This document shows, piece after piece, positions 40,709-51,935 of a DNA stretch of 64,000 nt. Each line of letters opens with the position of its first letter. Positions within the stretch are counted from its first letter, which is position 1. The position numbers and the translations under genes were made by a program. Origin of the DNA: Blastobasis lacticolella (lineage: Eukaryota > Arthropoda > Insecta > Lepidoptera > Blastobasidae). Location of the stretch: NCBI GenBank assembly GCA_905147135.1, contig LR990042.1, forward strand, positions 434,001-498,000. The letters are read 5' to 3'. The notes under the pieces were generated by a model. That model had not been told where the DNA came from, did no database searches, and saw nothing but the letters and a program-made list of their open reading frames with translations.

Positions 40709-41441
40709 TGACGATTACGAGTAGAAACTGATTTAAACTGAAAAGTTTTATGTTGTTATCATCTGTAACATGTTTGACATGAGTCCTCATCAGGTTATAC
40801 TGCTGTACCTGGCAATTTCTGTTTATGAAAAAATACCGACGAGTATTATAAGGTAAATTAATACCACTTACCTACCCAGTAAATCCTTTACCGAAAATAT
40901 CAAACCACAAATCAACTTGGCAGCAGGGGATCTCGATTCAGATATATATTTAATCAACAAATGCTGATATAGGAGCCCTTATTGATGCAACGCAATTTGT
41001 GAGCTTAACGCCCTTCGTTGCGAGACTGAACTTGCGATTGTGGCAGTTTCCCTAGGCTTCGCAAGTGGTGCAAGGAACAGATTGAATTGCATTGAGATAT
41101 TCTACATTCACTGCATTTACTAATACAATTTACTAATACTACTACAAAACTATTTATTCCACACAAAATGTAGCATGAGAGTACGTTTTTAGGTAGTAGT
41201 ACATATGTCATACATGGTACATTTTAAAATCTTGCACCGTGGTGGAATTGCTATAGGAACAATATGAGCTGGTTTAAATGGATAATTGACACATGGACAC
41301 ATGGACAATTTGATTTTAACTAGGCAAAACTCATTTTAATTGAGTGATATATCATTTAAACATTTATTTATTTAACCATTTATTGTACACCGTGAAAGAT
41401 ACAATATATTTAGGTATGAACTATTAATTATGTAGTAAGTA
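40709..41441. other. 3' flank of the repeat-protein gene, no feature
   Basis: AT-rich. No AATAAA within the first 150 bp after the stop, so the poly(A) site is not evident. Confidence 0.4.
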
Positions 41442-41449
41442 TTTTTTTA

Positions 41450-41936
41450 TACCACCAAGGTGGCAAACAAGCTTACGGTCTGCCTGATGGCCCCGGCCTA
41501 TGGACGTTTGCAATACCAGAGGCATCACCCACGCGTTGCCGACCCCGTAATAACCTTTAACCCCTTTCTTGAAGAACTCCATGTTGTACTCTCCAGGGAA
41601 AACCTCTTCCGGTAGTTCATTCCACAACCTTAGTGTGCGTGGGAGAAAGTTCCTTTGGAACCGCACAGTTCGCGATCAATTTGGCTCCAAGGTGTGAGGA
41701 TGTCGGTGGCGAGCGGTGCGATGATAGAACGCAGCTGTAGGCATCATGTCAAACAGTTCTTCAGAACAAACACCGTTGTACAAGCGGTAGAACACACAAA
41801 GGGACGCGAAACCCCTCCGCTGGCTCAGCGGCTCAATACCACTTGTGAGCATGGTATCATCGACAATTCTCATAGCGCGCTTTTGGATCCAAGCTGATAT
41901 GCCGGTGCTCCCGCCCATAGATGAGAGCAATACTCC
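41450..41936 (-). pseudogene. LINE-A copy 5, C-terminal coding part
   Basis: SAWIQKRAMRIVDDTML, SLCVFYRLYNGVCSEELFDM, then FQRNFLPRTLRLWNELPEEV and a tail to TSIGRGH. A one-base shift lies near 41665. Continues from 42735 across the insertion. Confidence 0.85.
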
Positions 41937-42728
41937 GATGAGAAGGTTGCGCAATTTTCTTCCGATACCAACTAAGATTGCGCTGGTTCAGGCCTTATTA
42001 CTACCGATACTGGACTACGCTGACACATGCTTCACTGATCTGACTGAGGAACAACTTCATAAGCTGGAGCGTCTACAAAATTTTTGTATAAAGTTTATTT
42101 TCGGCCTTCGTAAGTCCCATCATGTGTCAGAGTTCCGTGCTCGGCTTGGGTGGCTTTCTATCCGTCAGCGCAGGAATAGTCATGTACTCTCGCTATTGTA
42201 TCGTGTACTATTTGACAGCTGTTCGCCACGATACCTCAGCGAGCACTTCCAGTATGACACTGATGTGCAAAGTCGATCCCTCCGTTCTTCGCGTGATCGA
42301 ACGTTGGTGATGCCCAGTCATGCTACGAGGTTCTACGGCAAATCATTTACTGTCCAGTCGGTGCGTCTGTGGAATGCTCTGCTCCGCGAGGTGAGGTGTT
42401 CTGATACACCTGGTGTATTCCGGGGGAGATTGAAGCAACATCTCCTAGACTATGATATGGAATGGAATAGATTGTTATTTATTGAAATAAGTTATTTATT
42501 ATGTTTTGTTTATGTTATTGGATATGTATCTAAGTAGTTGCTATTGTTTATGTTAGTATTGTATTTTGTACATTGCCTAAAATGTTAATATTCTTTGATT
42601 AGTTTATGTGTAAATGTTGCCTGGAAGACATCGCTCTCAGCGATAAGGCCGCCCTTGTACCTATATTGTTTTAAACTGTATTTTTACGATCTCCTTTAAT
42701 GTACAATAAAGAGTTATAAAAAAAAAAA
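41937..42728 (+). mobile_element. LINE-C-like 3' fragment inserted in LINE-A copy 5 with a target duplication
   Basis: Encodes RRLRNFLPIPTKIALVQALL, LPILDYADTCFTDLTEEQ, IKFIFGLRKSHHVSEFRA and QSVRLWNALLREVR (stop 42535-42537), a relative of ORF2 at 30476-33442. It then has a 3' UTR with ACAATAAAGAGTTAT and a poly(A) tract up to 42728. AATACTCC occurs at 41929-41936 and 42727-42734, the duplicated target. Removing the insert restores the LINE-A frame between HLEY and CSH-type sequence. Confidence 0.88.
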
Positions 42729-42734
42729 TACTCC

Positions 42735-44990
42735 AAATGGGGTGCAACTTGAGCCTTGTAAAGGAGAAGTCGTTGCCCCGGTGTGAAAAATTGCTTAGAC
42801 CTGTTAAGCACACCCAGCTTTTTAGACGCGAGCTTGACCTTTTCTTCCATGTGACTGCGAAACTGGACGTCACTGAAGATGTCGACACCTAGGATATGTA
42901 TGCTCTTAGAAATGGCAAGCGGTGCGTCCTGGAACTGAGGAGCTACAACGAATGGAGTTTTCTTGGCGGTGAACGCGCATACTTGTGTCTTAGTGGGGTT
43001 GAATTGGACTAGATTTAGTCGTCCCCAATCGGAGATTCTGGATAAAGTACTCTCGATTTTAGACACAAGTACTTCGCGATTTTCCTCCACTATGGTACGA
43101 CCCGTATAAAAGGCGTCTCCAGTATTGTCATCCGCATAGCAATGAATGCCGTCAATGGACAGCATATCGTTGATATGAATGAGGAACAGAGTTGGAGAAA
43201 GCACCGAGCCTTACGGAACACCAGCGTTAATGTCCAAGCTATTGGAGCATCAGCCGTCAACTATGGCTTTGATGCATTTGCTGGACAAAAAGCTAGTTAC
43301 CCACTTGCACAATCCCTCGGGAAGCCCGTATGATGGTAACTTCGATAGAAGACCCCTATGCCAGACCCGATCGCACGCCTTCACCATATCGAGGCCAACA
43401 GCCAGTGCCTCACCTTTACTCTCAACAGCTAAAGCCCAACGGTGTGTTAGATACACTAGAAGATCACCCATATTGACGGTCGCTCAAGAGATCGTGCTCT
43501 TCTAGGTAACCAAGGAGCTGTGCGTTTATTACTCGCTCCATCACCTTAGAGAAGGAAGGTTATAGCGATAGGCCTGTAATTCGATGGGTCTGATCAGTCG
43601 GCCTTTTTGGGCACATGGTGCACGTAGGCAGTCTCACACACAATTCGGGAGCACACACTTTAAGCACCACAGCTGGAATACCATCAGGCCCACTCGACTT
43701 TCGAACGTCTAGAGAGAGCAGAGTCCGCCGTACCTTTCGCTGTGAAATGGATATTTCCGGCATTGATTTGCCGCACCAAGGGATAGTGGGCGGGTCGACT
43801 CCTCCGTCATTCGGGCTCGAGTTTGAGGCAAAGAGAGCACCTAATAAATTGGCTTTCTCTATTGCATTATGGGCCAGGGTATCATCAGGTTTACGCAGTG
43901 GTGGAAAGAACGACTGACTAAAGTTTCCTTCGGCAGCTTTGGCGAGCGACCAGAAAGCCCGACTACCAGAGGGCTAGCTCGTGAGTTGCTCGCCAATTCT
44001 GCTAACGAAGGCGAATTGTGCTCTAGCGATAGCTCTCTTGCTGTTCCTCGAGGCAGCATTTAATTTCCGCTTTCAGCAATATTCGGGTCCTGATTGAGAC
44101 GAGCAGTGGTCCAAGTTTCGTACGCAGATTGCTTCGCTCGTCGAGCCTCTCTGCATGGCCGATTAAACCACAGTCGTCTCCGTGCCCCAGCAGCCACTAG
44201 CGGGTTAGGAATGAAGCAGTCCATACCCGCTAAGATGGTCTCGGCGACTGCGGTGGCACAGGTATCAGGATCATCCGATGCAAAGCAGAGCTGATTCCAC
44301 GGGTACGATGCGTAAAATTCACGCAATCCATCCCAGTCTGCTGACTTATAATGCCAAACACGACGCAGACGATGCACTTGTGACAAGGCAGTGATCCGAC
44401 GAGCCAAGAGGCGCATCCACGGAAATGGAGTACCCACTGGGACGCGTAGTCAGCAGAAGGTCCAGCAAGGAGCTTGTATGGTCCTCAACATCTGGGATTT
44501 TAGTTGGCGAGCGAATCAATTGTGAGAGACCATAGACCAGAGCAAATTCGTGAGCAGACCTTCCCGCATAGTTAGTAGACCGAGAACCGAGCTACTCCGT
44601 ATGATGGGCATTAATTCTCCTTAAACCACTAACTCAGCGGAAGGATACTGCTCAAAGACTTTATCAGTCGTCACTTTCAGGTGCTCAAAAAGTCGCATTG
44701 TGTCCGAGTCACCGCCATGAGACCTGTATAGGGCTGCGTAGATACGGGTGTGGCCACCGTAATCCACACGAACCCACATTATCGACAGGTCCCTGTCTTC
44801 AAGGCCGTGTAAACGGCGGCAACAGATATCCTCCCGAATAAACATACACACCCCGGCACGACGCACAAAATTATGCTCGAGCTTGTACCCGGGGTAAGTT
44901 AGATATGATGTATCAGCCGGGCAGGATATCTGTGTCTTCGTCAGAAAAAGAAGGGCCCGGCTGCGCAGACTCGAGGTGTTCATGGACTAC
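42735..44990 (-). pseudogene. LINE-A copy 5: endonuclease and reverse transcriptase, many frameshifts
   Basis: From 44983 down: LLFLTKTQISCPADTSYL, EDICCRRLHGLEDRDLSIMW, a broken GDFN region near 44610, SSGPDGIPAVVLK (43700), VGLDMVKACDRVWH (43390; the second catalytic-domain Phe-Asp reads ACD), MLSPTLFLIHINDM and HCYADDNTGDAF (43130), LVQFNPTKTQVCAFTAKK, LASKKLGVLNRSKQFF. At least six frame changes. Confidence 0.85.
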
Positions 44991-45469
44991 GTTTACGTTG
45001 CTATGTAGACACCCAATATTGCAAAAATCCACCTTCAGAGTGGAGGGGGTTGCCGCTGTTAAAACAATCCGGGTTCACTCTGGTCTCCTCCTCTGGCACG
45101 AACATCACGCCAGGGAATTTTCGCGAGACTGGCAGCTCAGCCTCCCAGGGCGGAGATTACGTATTCCCTGGGTTCGGGAGCCCGTTCAGCCTGCGGACGG
45201 CCAGCGGACAGCCATTTCACTAGGACCGCCGCGCCAACACACCGCCCCCGCTCAGCCATGTAACAGCGAATATGTCAGCTAGGCCCCTCCACTGCCAAAG
45301 CCACGGTTCCCCATGGAGCACTGGAAACCTTACTCACCGGCAGAAACACAACACTATTAAAACAGTGTTGTTTGACTGCTGTATTCTGTAAGGTGGAGGT
45401 ACTTCCCCAGTCGGGCAGCTCTGATTCAGGTGGGATATCCCACCATGCCCTACCTCTCTTGCTATAAAC

Positions 45470-45980
45470 TAGAACTAAGATATGAACATAACCATAATAA
45501 AACTAAAAAAATGCTTGTTTATCTGTTAATATACAGATTTTACCAATACATTTTTGTTGGAGATTTCAGCTGTCAAAATCAAAACTGCAATAACTCTGAA
45601 ACGGTCGCTCACGAAAATGATAGAAATTGTATGCTCTCTGAAAATTGCGTAATTTGTTTTTTTGCCGGCAGTACTATTATTTTTGTCCAAAATGAATGAT
45701 ATCATTTTTGTATCTACGTTTTCCTTCGTTGCATTTGAGTCGGCAGATTAAAAAATCTATGGTCACTTTTTTACGCCCGCGTGTGAAAACACACGCGAGA
45801 ACTCATATGGTCAATAATTATGCGACTTGTTTAAAATAACGCGCGTAAAAACGTCGAAAAAACTCTCGTGTAAACGTTGCCTAACTCACAATCACTCGTA
45901 AATCTCTCGTGCGAACGTTGCCTAACTTAAAAAAAACCAGAGTCATACCACCATTTTCTTTGTTGTCACCGTGACATGGC
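45470..45980. mobile_element. MITE-like repeat related to 20658-21133 (opposite orientation)
   Basis: Shares in reverse TTTCAGCTGTCAAAATC, CTCTCGTGCGAACGTTGCCT, CACAATCACTCGTAAATCTC and GTCGAAAAAACTCTCGTG with the 20750-21010 block. Non-coding. The ends are not defined. Confidence 0.55.
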
Positions 45981-46456
45981 ACCTAGCGGTGAGCGTATTT
46001 TAATTTTTTTTAAATCTATCTTGATTGACATGTTGTTTTAAGAAAATTCACACTATGACGATGCATATTTTTGTCACAATTTCTAAAATTGATTCTCGGT
46101 CGCCGCGACCATGAATGTTTACTTACCGATGAAAAGATAATCCAGGTGTATTTCCATACTTTGTGTACAGGCTCTTGATAGCTCTGCACAGTGTTGTAGA
46201 TGATATCTTGATATGATGAATAAAACTTGTAAGTATGTTATGTAAATCCATTTTATTTGAGTCCTTTACACGTGAGTACACTGTCTGATGGTATGTAGTG
46301 AACTGGCTAGCGTACGGGCTTAATGCCTGTATCGCATAAATGCTGACACAGAACGATGTGCGGTAATGAGACCGTACATATTCCCGGGCCAGACAGATTA
46401 AGATGAGATAAAACTACTTGATGTATAAAATAATGATTGAATTAAAATAAAAAACA
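45981..46456. other. No recognised feature
   Basis: Mixed AT-rich sequence without ORF or repeat partner. Confidence 0.4.
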
Positions 46457-46980
46457 TTAAACAGACTGTTCTTGGAAAATATCATTGAATTTTCTTAATA
46501 TAGGAGTTGTAGTCTGCTTCATGTTGCGTCCGCTGCTTCTTGTCGGCGGTCGCGGGGCGGCGCGGGGCGAGGGGTCGCGGGGCGGCGCGGGGCGAGGGGT
46601 CGCGGGGCGGCGCGGGGCGAGGGGGCGCGGGGAGGCGGCGCCCGCCGCACGCGCGCTGATGGTGTTGATACTCGTTGAGCTGTGTCCACGATTCGACATC
46701 TTGACTTCAGTCGATTTATTATTAGAATCCCAGCAATGGTGATAATGACTCCGAAGACGATATAAATCATGACGTAATGGTGTACATCATGCGTAGATAT
46801 TCCACTTGACAGGATTGCTGAAATCCTCGTCTCTTTTAATTTCTGTATTTTGTTGTCAATGACTGAAGCTTCTTGTGCAAGTTCCATCTGTGATTTGCTT
46901 GAGTAAATCATTTGTGGGATTGATATGTTAATTATGTGGTTTATTGGTGATATTGTAGGAGTAGAAAAATCTGGAGACAT
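46457..46980 (-). pseudogene. Membrane-anchored C-terminal fragment, possibly env-like from an LTR element
   Basis: The minus-strand frame 46980-46519 shows a Lys/Glu-rich helical segment, one strong hydrophobic span of about 20 residues (roughly 46730-46670) and a short basic stretch after it. An Arg/Pro-rich tail then comes from a GC-rich minisatellite. A stalk, a single transmembrane helix and a short cytoplasmic tail are what the end of an envelope-type protein of insect errantivirus-like elements looks like. No fusion peptide, furin site or ectodomain is present, so identity is uncertain and the fragment is non-functional. Confidence 0.35.
46548..46622. repeat. GC-rich minisatellite, three perfect 25-bp units
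   Basis: Units start at 46548, 46573 and 46598 and are identical; a fourth, degenerate one follows. The unit length is not a multiple of three, so an ORF crossing it cycles through frames. Confidence 0.9.
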
Positions 46981-47289
46981 TCGAACCTCACTAATATGTG
47001 GTTTATGAGGATAAATCGCGCTTTTAAATAAATGTGCACTAAATTAGACCGTCTTTTAAATAGTTTAATTTAAATATGATTACGAAATTGTAAAATTTAA
47101 ACCGATGTTTCAAAAGAAACGTCAGGTCTTCAGGAGCTCCAGCAACATGTCGAAAACATTCAAAACATTGAGCGCGTCATTTTCCGGCAACTTATTCCAA
47201 CAGATGGAAAAACGGGATAGCAAGATTCATAATCATTGTAGAGTGAGCGGACAGGGAATATTTGTGATTTGTGTCTAGTCTGTTATGTC

Positions 47290-47341
47290 TGTGGGTGCGC
47301 CGCACAGTGCACTGCACCGCACCAGTGGGCGTCGAGCCTAA
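47290..47341 (-). repeat. Fragment of the 20658-type repeat
   Basis: GCGCCGCACAGTGCACTGCA and GGGCGTCGAGCCTA match the start of the repeat at 20658-20720 in reverse. Confidence 0.6.
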
Positions 47342-47344
47342 TAA

Positions 47345-47466
47345 GTAAATCTTTTTTGTAAGTTGGCAACATTGTTACTATTGTCTTTCTTCTCTCTTGT
47401 GAAAACTGAAAATAAATAAGGTTGTAATTCTCAAATAATCTGTTTTAATCACAGTAATTAGCCTAA
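47345..47466 (+). repeat. LTR-like sequence, 5' copy of a deleted gypsy element
   Basis: TTTTGTAAGTTGGCAACATT, TCTCTCTTGTGAAAACTGAA, AATAAATAAGG and TCACAGTAATTAGCC match 51962-52073 in the same orientation. An AATAAA signal is present. The first ~25 bp of the right copy are not matched, so this copy is 5'-trimmed. Confidence 0.7.
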
Positions 47467-47701
47467 ACATCGTGTAAACAGTTTGTTACAACCCTATTTT
47501 TCAAGAAGAGAACAATTGTGTAGTGAACAAGGAATTTTAGTGTATGGAAATAGAGTTTATATTCAAAGTAATTTAGTAAAGGAACTTCATTCCACACATT
47601 TGGGTATTGTCAAGATTAAATTTTTGGCTCGGTCAAATTTTTGGTGGATATCAATGAGCAGTTTTCTAATAGGTATCTAAAGCATTCCTAACCACTCCCT
47701 A

Positions 47702-48000
47702 GATGGCGCCCCGACAATTTTGGTAATTGATAATCGCTTGAAATAGGTTCTTAGCAAAGAGGATATAAACACTGGGTACGTTGTATTGGATAATATTGTA
47801 TTTATCAATCGTTTTTAACCATTTTAGAGGTTGTAATAAATTATTACAAACAAAAAGAAACATCACTTTGACTGAGTCAAATCGTTTGATGGACACTAGG
47901 ATCAAGAATGGACGCAATGCAAATATGAAAGGTTTGTATTAAAATACATTTCGGTGAACCTTTTGGTAAAAAATTACCAAAATTGTAGGAGCGCCATCTA
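47702..48000. mobile_element. MITE with TA flanks, ~30-bp inverted repeats
   Basis: GATGGCGCCCCGACAATTTT at 47702 is inverted at 47974-48000 (AAAATTGTAGGAGCGCCATC). TA lies on both sides (47700-47701, 48001-48002), as for Tc1/mariner-type insertions. Non-coding interior. It sits in the gypsy integrase. Confidence 0.75.
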
Positions 48001-48146
48001 TTGATGCTTTTTGAGACCAATTGACAACACCTACTGGAAAACCCCTCATTGAACTTTTAGCTAATAGCTGCAGTACTGGTTTAGAATTCAGACGTAATCC
48101 AAATAAAACAGTTTTGCATTCATGGGAATACCCTAAATCTATATGG

Positions 48147-48520
48147 TAGAGGAGCGTCGGTGGCCGAGCGGTTAGAGTATCCGACTCGTAAGCCAGAGGT
48201 CCCGGGGTCGAATCTCGCTCCGGCCATATACCACTGACTATTTTCTGAGATATGTACATTAGTTGAATACTAACTGATGCTCTTACGGTGAGGGAAAACA
48301 TCGTTATGAAAACTGCACATTCAGGCGACTGGATATGTAACCATGATCCAATCTGGTTAGGTTCCCCTGGTAGGGTCATGGAGGTCAGATGGCAGTCGCT
48401 CTACTGTAATTACCTGACCTGCCAAATCCTAGATCATGGTCAAGGCGGACCCCGGGCCCTCGTGCGCTAGAGCACAACCGGGACATTAACGCCAAGATGA
48501 TTATTATATTATTATTACAA
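48147..48520 (+). mobile_element. Complete tRNA-derived SINE (SINE-T) with a 13-bp target duplication
   Basis: TAAATCTATATGG stands at 48134-48146 and 48521-48533. The head (48151-48223) resembles a tRNA: GGAGCG pairs with CGCTCC, box A TGGCCGAGCGGTTAGAG, an anticodon loop with CGT (Thr-like), box B GGGTCGAATC. The body runs GTGAGGGAAAACATCG, GACCTGCCAAATCCTAGATC, CGGGACATTAACGCCAAG, then a GATTATTATATTATTATT tail. It splits the integrase coding sequence of the gypsy element. Partial minus-strand copies are at 24895-25085, 58676-58792, 63368-63440 and 63893-64000. Confidence 0.92.
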
Positions 48521-48671
48521 TAAATCTATATGGCCTAGGGTACATGTAGACTATTTTGGCCCTTGCTATGGAAATATGTATTTTGTAATACAATGTGTCC
48601 ATTCAAAATGGATTAAGGTGGCTGAAATCAGATCGAGCTCAGCTGTTCAAGCTACATGGGAATTATTGATA

Positions 48672-51660
48672 AAATAAAATTTATTGATAATATTTACAGT
48701 TATAATAAAAATATATCCTAATACCTAGATACATCTAAAATACCAAAAATATATACAGTAATACATATAAAATATACTAAACTAAACCCTTATAAGTTAT
48801 AAATATTTTATTATCTAACTAAACTAAATTAAAAATGATGTAAAAAACCAGGGCCACGCGGTAAGGCCCATCATGGCGGCGGCATTCCCGCGCTGGATGG
48901 CGATACTTATCCGCTGCGCGAGAAAGCTGCCGGCACGTGAGTCAACCGTCGCCTCCCTGAGCCGCTTACTAAGCTCCATGAAGAGCGAATGTGCGCCCGG
49001 GCCCCACGGACCCAGTGTCTCGACACCAAATGCGACAAACACGTATTGGGCGCCGAGACAACTGTACTTGCCCACCTTCGAGCGCTCTCGTATCTCAGCC
49101 GCCGCGCCAGCCCGTTCAGCGGTTGCCGGAAGATAGGTCGCAGCTAGTGTGTCGGCGCACGTGGCGTTCCACACCAGCGGGCGACCCATCCTCCATGGTA
49201 TCATAGACATCCCGTCAGGTCTCTTGCCATCGTCCCGTGCAATGTGTTGAGGTTCCAGGTTTGCGGGGACGTTGGCGCTGACGAGAGACCGTCGCAGGAT
49301 GTCATTGATCACGGCGTGACGGGAGAGAACGGGAAGAACAGGCAAGCCCATGGTGACCGAGGCGGTCAACACTAGCTCCACAAGAAGCACAACTATGCTC
49401 GATACAAACCTCGGCTCCCAGCCGGAGACCGATGGCGAGACGGAGAGTGGTCGGGTCGATGAAAGTGCCGGTGTTGGGGGATGGGTAAGCGTGGAGCCAG
49501 TGCCCGAATTCTTGTCTGGCAACTGCTTCCAGCCTGGCGCGGTCTTTTAAAGATGGTGAAGTATTAATAAAAGTGTCTAATATGACTTGAGATGAAATGT
49601 GGGCTGAGGGAAAGCTGAAAAAAATTTGGGCTCGGTCCAGCTAGCCAGGCAGTTTCAGCCTCCGCCAAGCACGCGACCTCACAGTTTGTAGCCGCGGGGG
49701 CTTTAAGAATATTACCTGTGAGGTCAGACGAGCTATAGATAGAGGACAGAAATTCCGGCAGTGCTACACTAAAGATTTTGCGTGTTCCCAGGCCACCATA
49801 CCTAATTGGCAGGGAGGCCTGGGTCCATGCCTGCTCGCTGAGTCTGATATTTTTGATAGATTCAATTTGGAATTTTATTACATTATCTAAGTGTTGGGTT
49901 AGATCAGGGAATTTCCACACTGGGCAGCAGCGGAGAAGGTAAGTAAATTTAGGAACGAAAAGACAAAACTTCAGTACGAAAAGGGCAGAATGACTGCTAA
50001 TTTTAAGGAATCAGTCCGAAAATTCATTAAATTTAGAAACCGAACTTGTTAGAAGCGGTGGAATGGCCTCGTCGAAAATAGGGGAGCCAAGAAGGCTCAG
50101 ATTGTCTTTTGTGATTATTTTTATGTTTGAGGCTACACTATTAAAATTTTGGACTATGGATTGTGCCAAGGTTGTGTCTATTTTTTCAGAAATGAAGAGT
50201 TCACATTTGTTAAAATTTAGTTCCAAACCAATGAGGTCAAAATTGTGTTTTATCATTTCTAAATCAGTTAGGACAGTCTGAGCATCCCCAGCTATGGTAC
50301 CGTCGTCCAGGTACCATACATTAAATTTTGATTTGACACTGTGAATTATCGAATTTATGGCCAAACTGAAGATCGCTGGTCCGAGTGAATCACCCTGCTG
50401 ACACCCCACGGCCGAAAGAATTTCATTATTTTTGTGCAATAATTTTGAAGGACAGTGATAACACTGTGGCATAAAATTATAAATCTCCGGAATATGCAGT
50501 TTAATTTTATTCAGGTCCCTTTTTATTGTCCCTGTTTATCGAATAAAAAGCATTTTTTACATCTAGTTTAAGTATCACCTCGCACAAATCATCTTGCGTA
50601 AGGTGCGTACGGCATGGATCGTTGCCTCGCAGCCTCCGCGTGTTCCGAAGCCAACCTGTACGGGTTCGAAAGAGACTGGAATTTAGAACGAGTTAGCCGA
50701 ACATAAATTTTGGCAGCCAATCGCCGCAGGGTGAAACCTACAGCGATCGGTCGTATGCCACTTTCTTAGTCAGGGCTATTAAATTAGCCCCGTATAGGAT
50801 CGGTGTCACTTCCTCGCACACATTCCCTTCTGGCATGACATTCACCAGCTCGGTTAAGGCTGAGATGACGTGGTCACCGGCTATGCCCATACTGTGGCTG
50901 GTGAGATCCTTGAGGTGTTGAGGGGAGATGCCATCCAAACCGGACGCCGAACCTGCCGGGAAGGTGGCGATGGCGGCAACAACATCTTACTCCTTGGCGC
51001 GGAGACATGTTGCGAGGTCAGATGGGGGGTCTACAAAAGGGGGGCAGGAACGGCCTGGGGGTATTTGGATTGTAGTGCGGTGGCGGTCTCCTGTGAGTCA
51101 GATACAATGGTATCGTTTGAAAAAAGTAGCCGAGCGGCGCCTTTTTAATCTCCGTCTTGCACTTTCTCTTCTACTTTAGAAAATATGTCATTATTATGTC
51201 TGCTATTCTGAGGCCTTCGGGGCGCCGCTTGGGGTAATTGTGTGTTTGGAGAAGTGTTGTTTTTTATTTGCAGTGTGAGGGAGGTCTTATTCTCAAGTGA
51301 GGTGTGTAGAGTTTTGTATGAAAAGGTGAGGAGGTCATGCCAGGACACGAGATTGTTGTCGCGTGTGCATCTTTTGATGCACTCGGCTAGAGTGGAAGCT
51401 ACACAGGATCGGGCACCACGAGGTATGTGATTCACTATGGCTGTAGAACTTTTTAACTGGCTAAGGAGTAAGTGTAAGGGGGTCGATGTGTTTGTGAGTG
51501 GTGTGTTGTTGTTCTGGGAGTCGTGGCTACTTGGTGGGCATAGAAGGATGCGCGCGTGATGAAGTCGCGATTGATGTATATGGAGTCCTTTGATGCTATT
51601 GAATGATCGTAAACATACTATGGAATGTTGCATGGGAATCTGTTCAGGGAAAAGGGGCAC
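48672..51660 (-). mobile_element. R2-like LINE inserted in gypsy integrase, 9-bp target duplication
   Basis: TTATTGATA flanks it at 48663-48671 and 51661-51669. Joining the flanks restores a continuous integrase frame (WELLI then LYVEKNKK). The 3' end, on the left, is AT-rich. The element runs almost from its start codon region, so it is near full length in coding terms though degraded. Confidence 0.8.
48824..51660 (-). pseudogene. Reverse transcriptase with N-terminal zinc finger and C-terminal restriction-like nuclease
   Basis: From 51660 down: VCLRSFNSIKGLHIHQSRLH (one C2H2-type finger, first Cys side degraded), TLAECIKRCTR and SWHDLLTFSYKTL, MDGISPQHLKDL, GANLIALTKK, VGCQQGDSLGPAIFSLAI, NVWYLDDGTIAGD (catalytic YLDD), LPIRYGGLGTRK. 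In the last frame (49522-48824): DDGKRPDGMSMIPW, RPLVWNATCADTLAATYL, FVAFGVETLGPWG and RISIAIQRGNAA. The RPDG...W(D)AT pair looks like a PD-(D/E)xK nuclease, and the second acidic residue reads Asn here. Zinc finger, RT, restriction-like nuclease is the R2-group order. Five or more frame breaks. Confidence 0.75.
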
Positions 51661-51669
51661 TTATTGATA

Positions 51670-51935
51670 CTATACGTAGAAAAGAATAAAAAGCCTAAAA
51701 AAATATACTTATAAAAATTTCTGTGCTTATAACTATAGAAAAATTTTTTCACACCCGTCTGCACTTCACATAATTGTTTATAAATAATAACATTTTCATC
51801 ATTTCGTTCTTCACTTGACAGTGACATCTAGTGTTTACCTCCTCTCTGGCGCTCTAGTTTTTACCTCTTCATGAAAGGCGCTATCCTAAAAGGGAGATTT
51901 AAAAGCCAAATAAGTTGGATCTTTAAGAGGAGGAG
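51670..51935 (+). pseudogene. Gypsy integrase remainder and 3' non-coding end
   Basis: A few codons continue the integrase (LYVEKNKKPKKIYL), then a stop. The remainder is AT-rich and ends in a purine tract TTTAAGAGGAGGAG (51922-51935) directly before the 3' LTR. Confidence 0.6.

Larger units (their letters stand above)
41442..45460 (-). mobile_element. LINE-A copy 5, near full length, interrupted by LINE-C-like fragment
   Basis: The 3' end is T7 at 41442-41448 followed by the ACCACCAAGGTGGCAAACAA type of 3' UTR. Coding runs up to about 44990, then a GC-rich 5' UTR (45061-45349), a small stem (45350-45369) and AAGGTGGAGGTACTTCCCC (45391). 41937-42728 is a foreign plus-strand insertion. This is the only copy here that retains a 5' UTR linked to endonuclease. 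Confidence 0.85.
47467..48671 (+). pseudogene. Ty3/gypsy integrase (zinc-binding region and core start), split by insertions
   Basis: 47483-47680 encodes PYFSRREQLCSEQGILVYG, ELHSTHLGIVKIK and SNFWW, the H2C2 region. After the MITE (47702-48000), GLEFRRNPNKTVLHSWEYP (48085-48134) and, after the SINE, IWPRVHVDYFGPCYGNMYF and HSKWIKVAEI (48534-48630) give the start of the catalytic core, with Asp in HVDYFG. It runs to LLI at 48671 and resumes at 51670 after the R2-like LINE. Gag, protease and reverse transcriptase are absent between the left LTR and integrase: an internal deletion. Confidence 0.8.

Noticed and set aside
48151..48223. tRNA-Thr(CGT)-like sequence with good A and B boxes
   Set aside because: It sits exactly at the 5' end of a 374-bp unit with a target duplication and dispersed copies; it is the SINE promoter, not a tRNA gene.
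51145..51660. Independent host zinc-finger gene
   Set aside because: The single C2H2-like finger is followed on the same strand by RT and nuclease blocks in order, so it is the N-terminus of the R2-like LINE.
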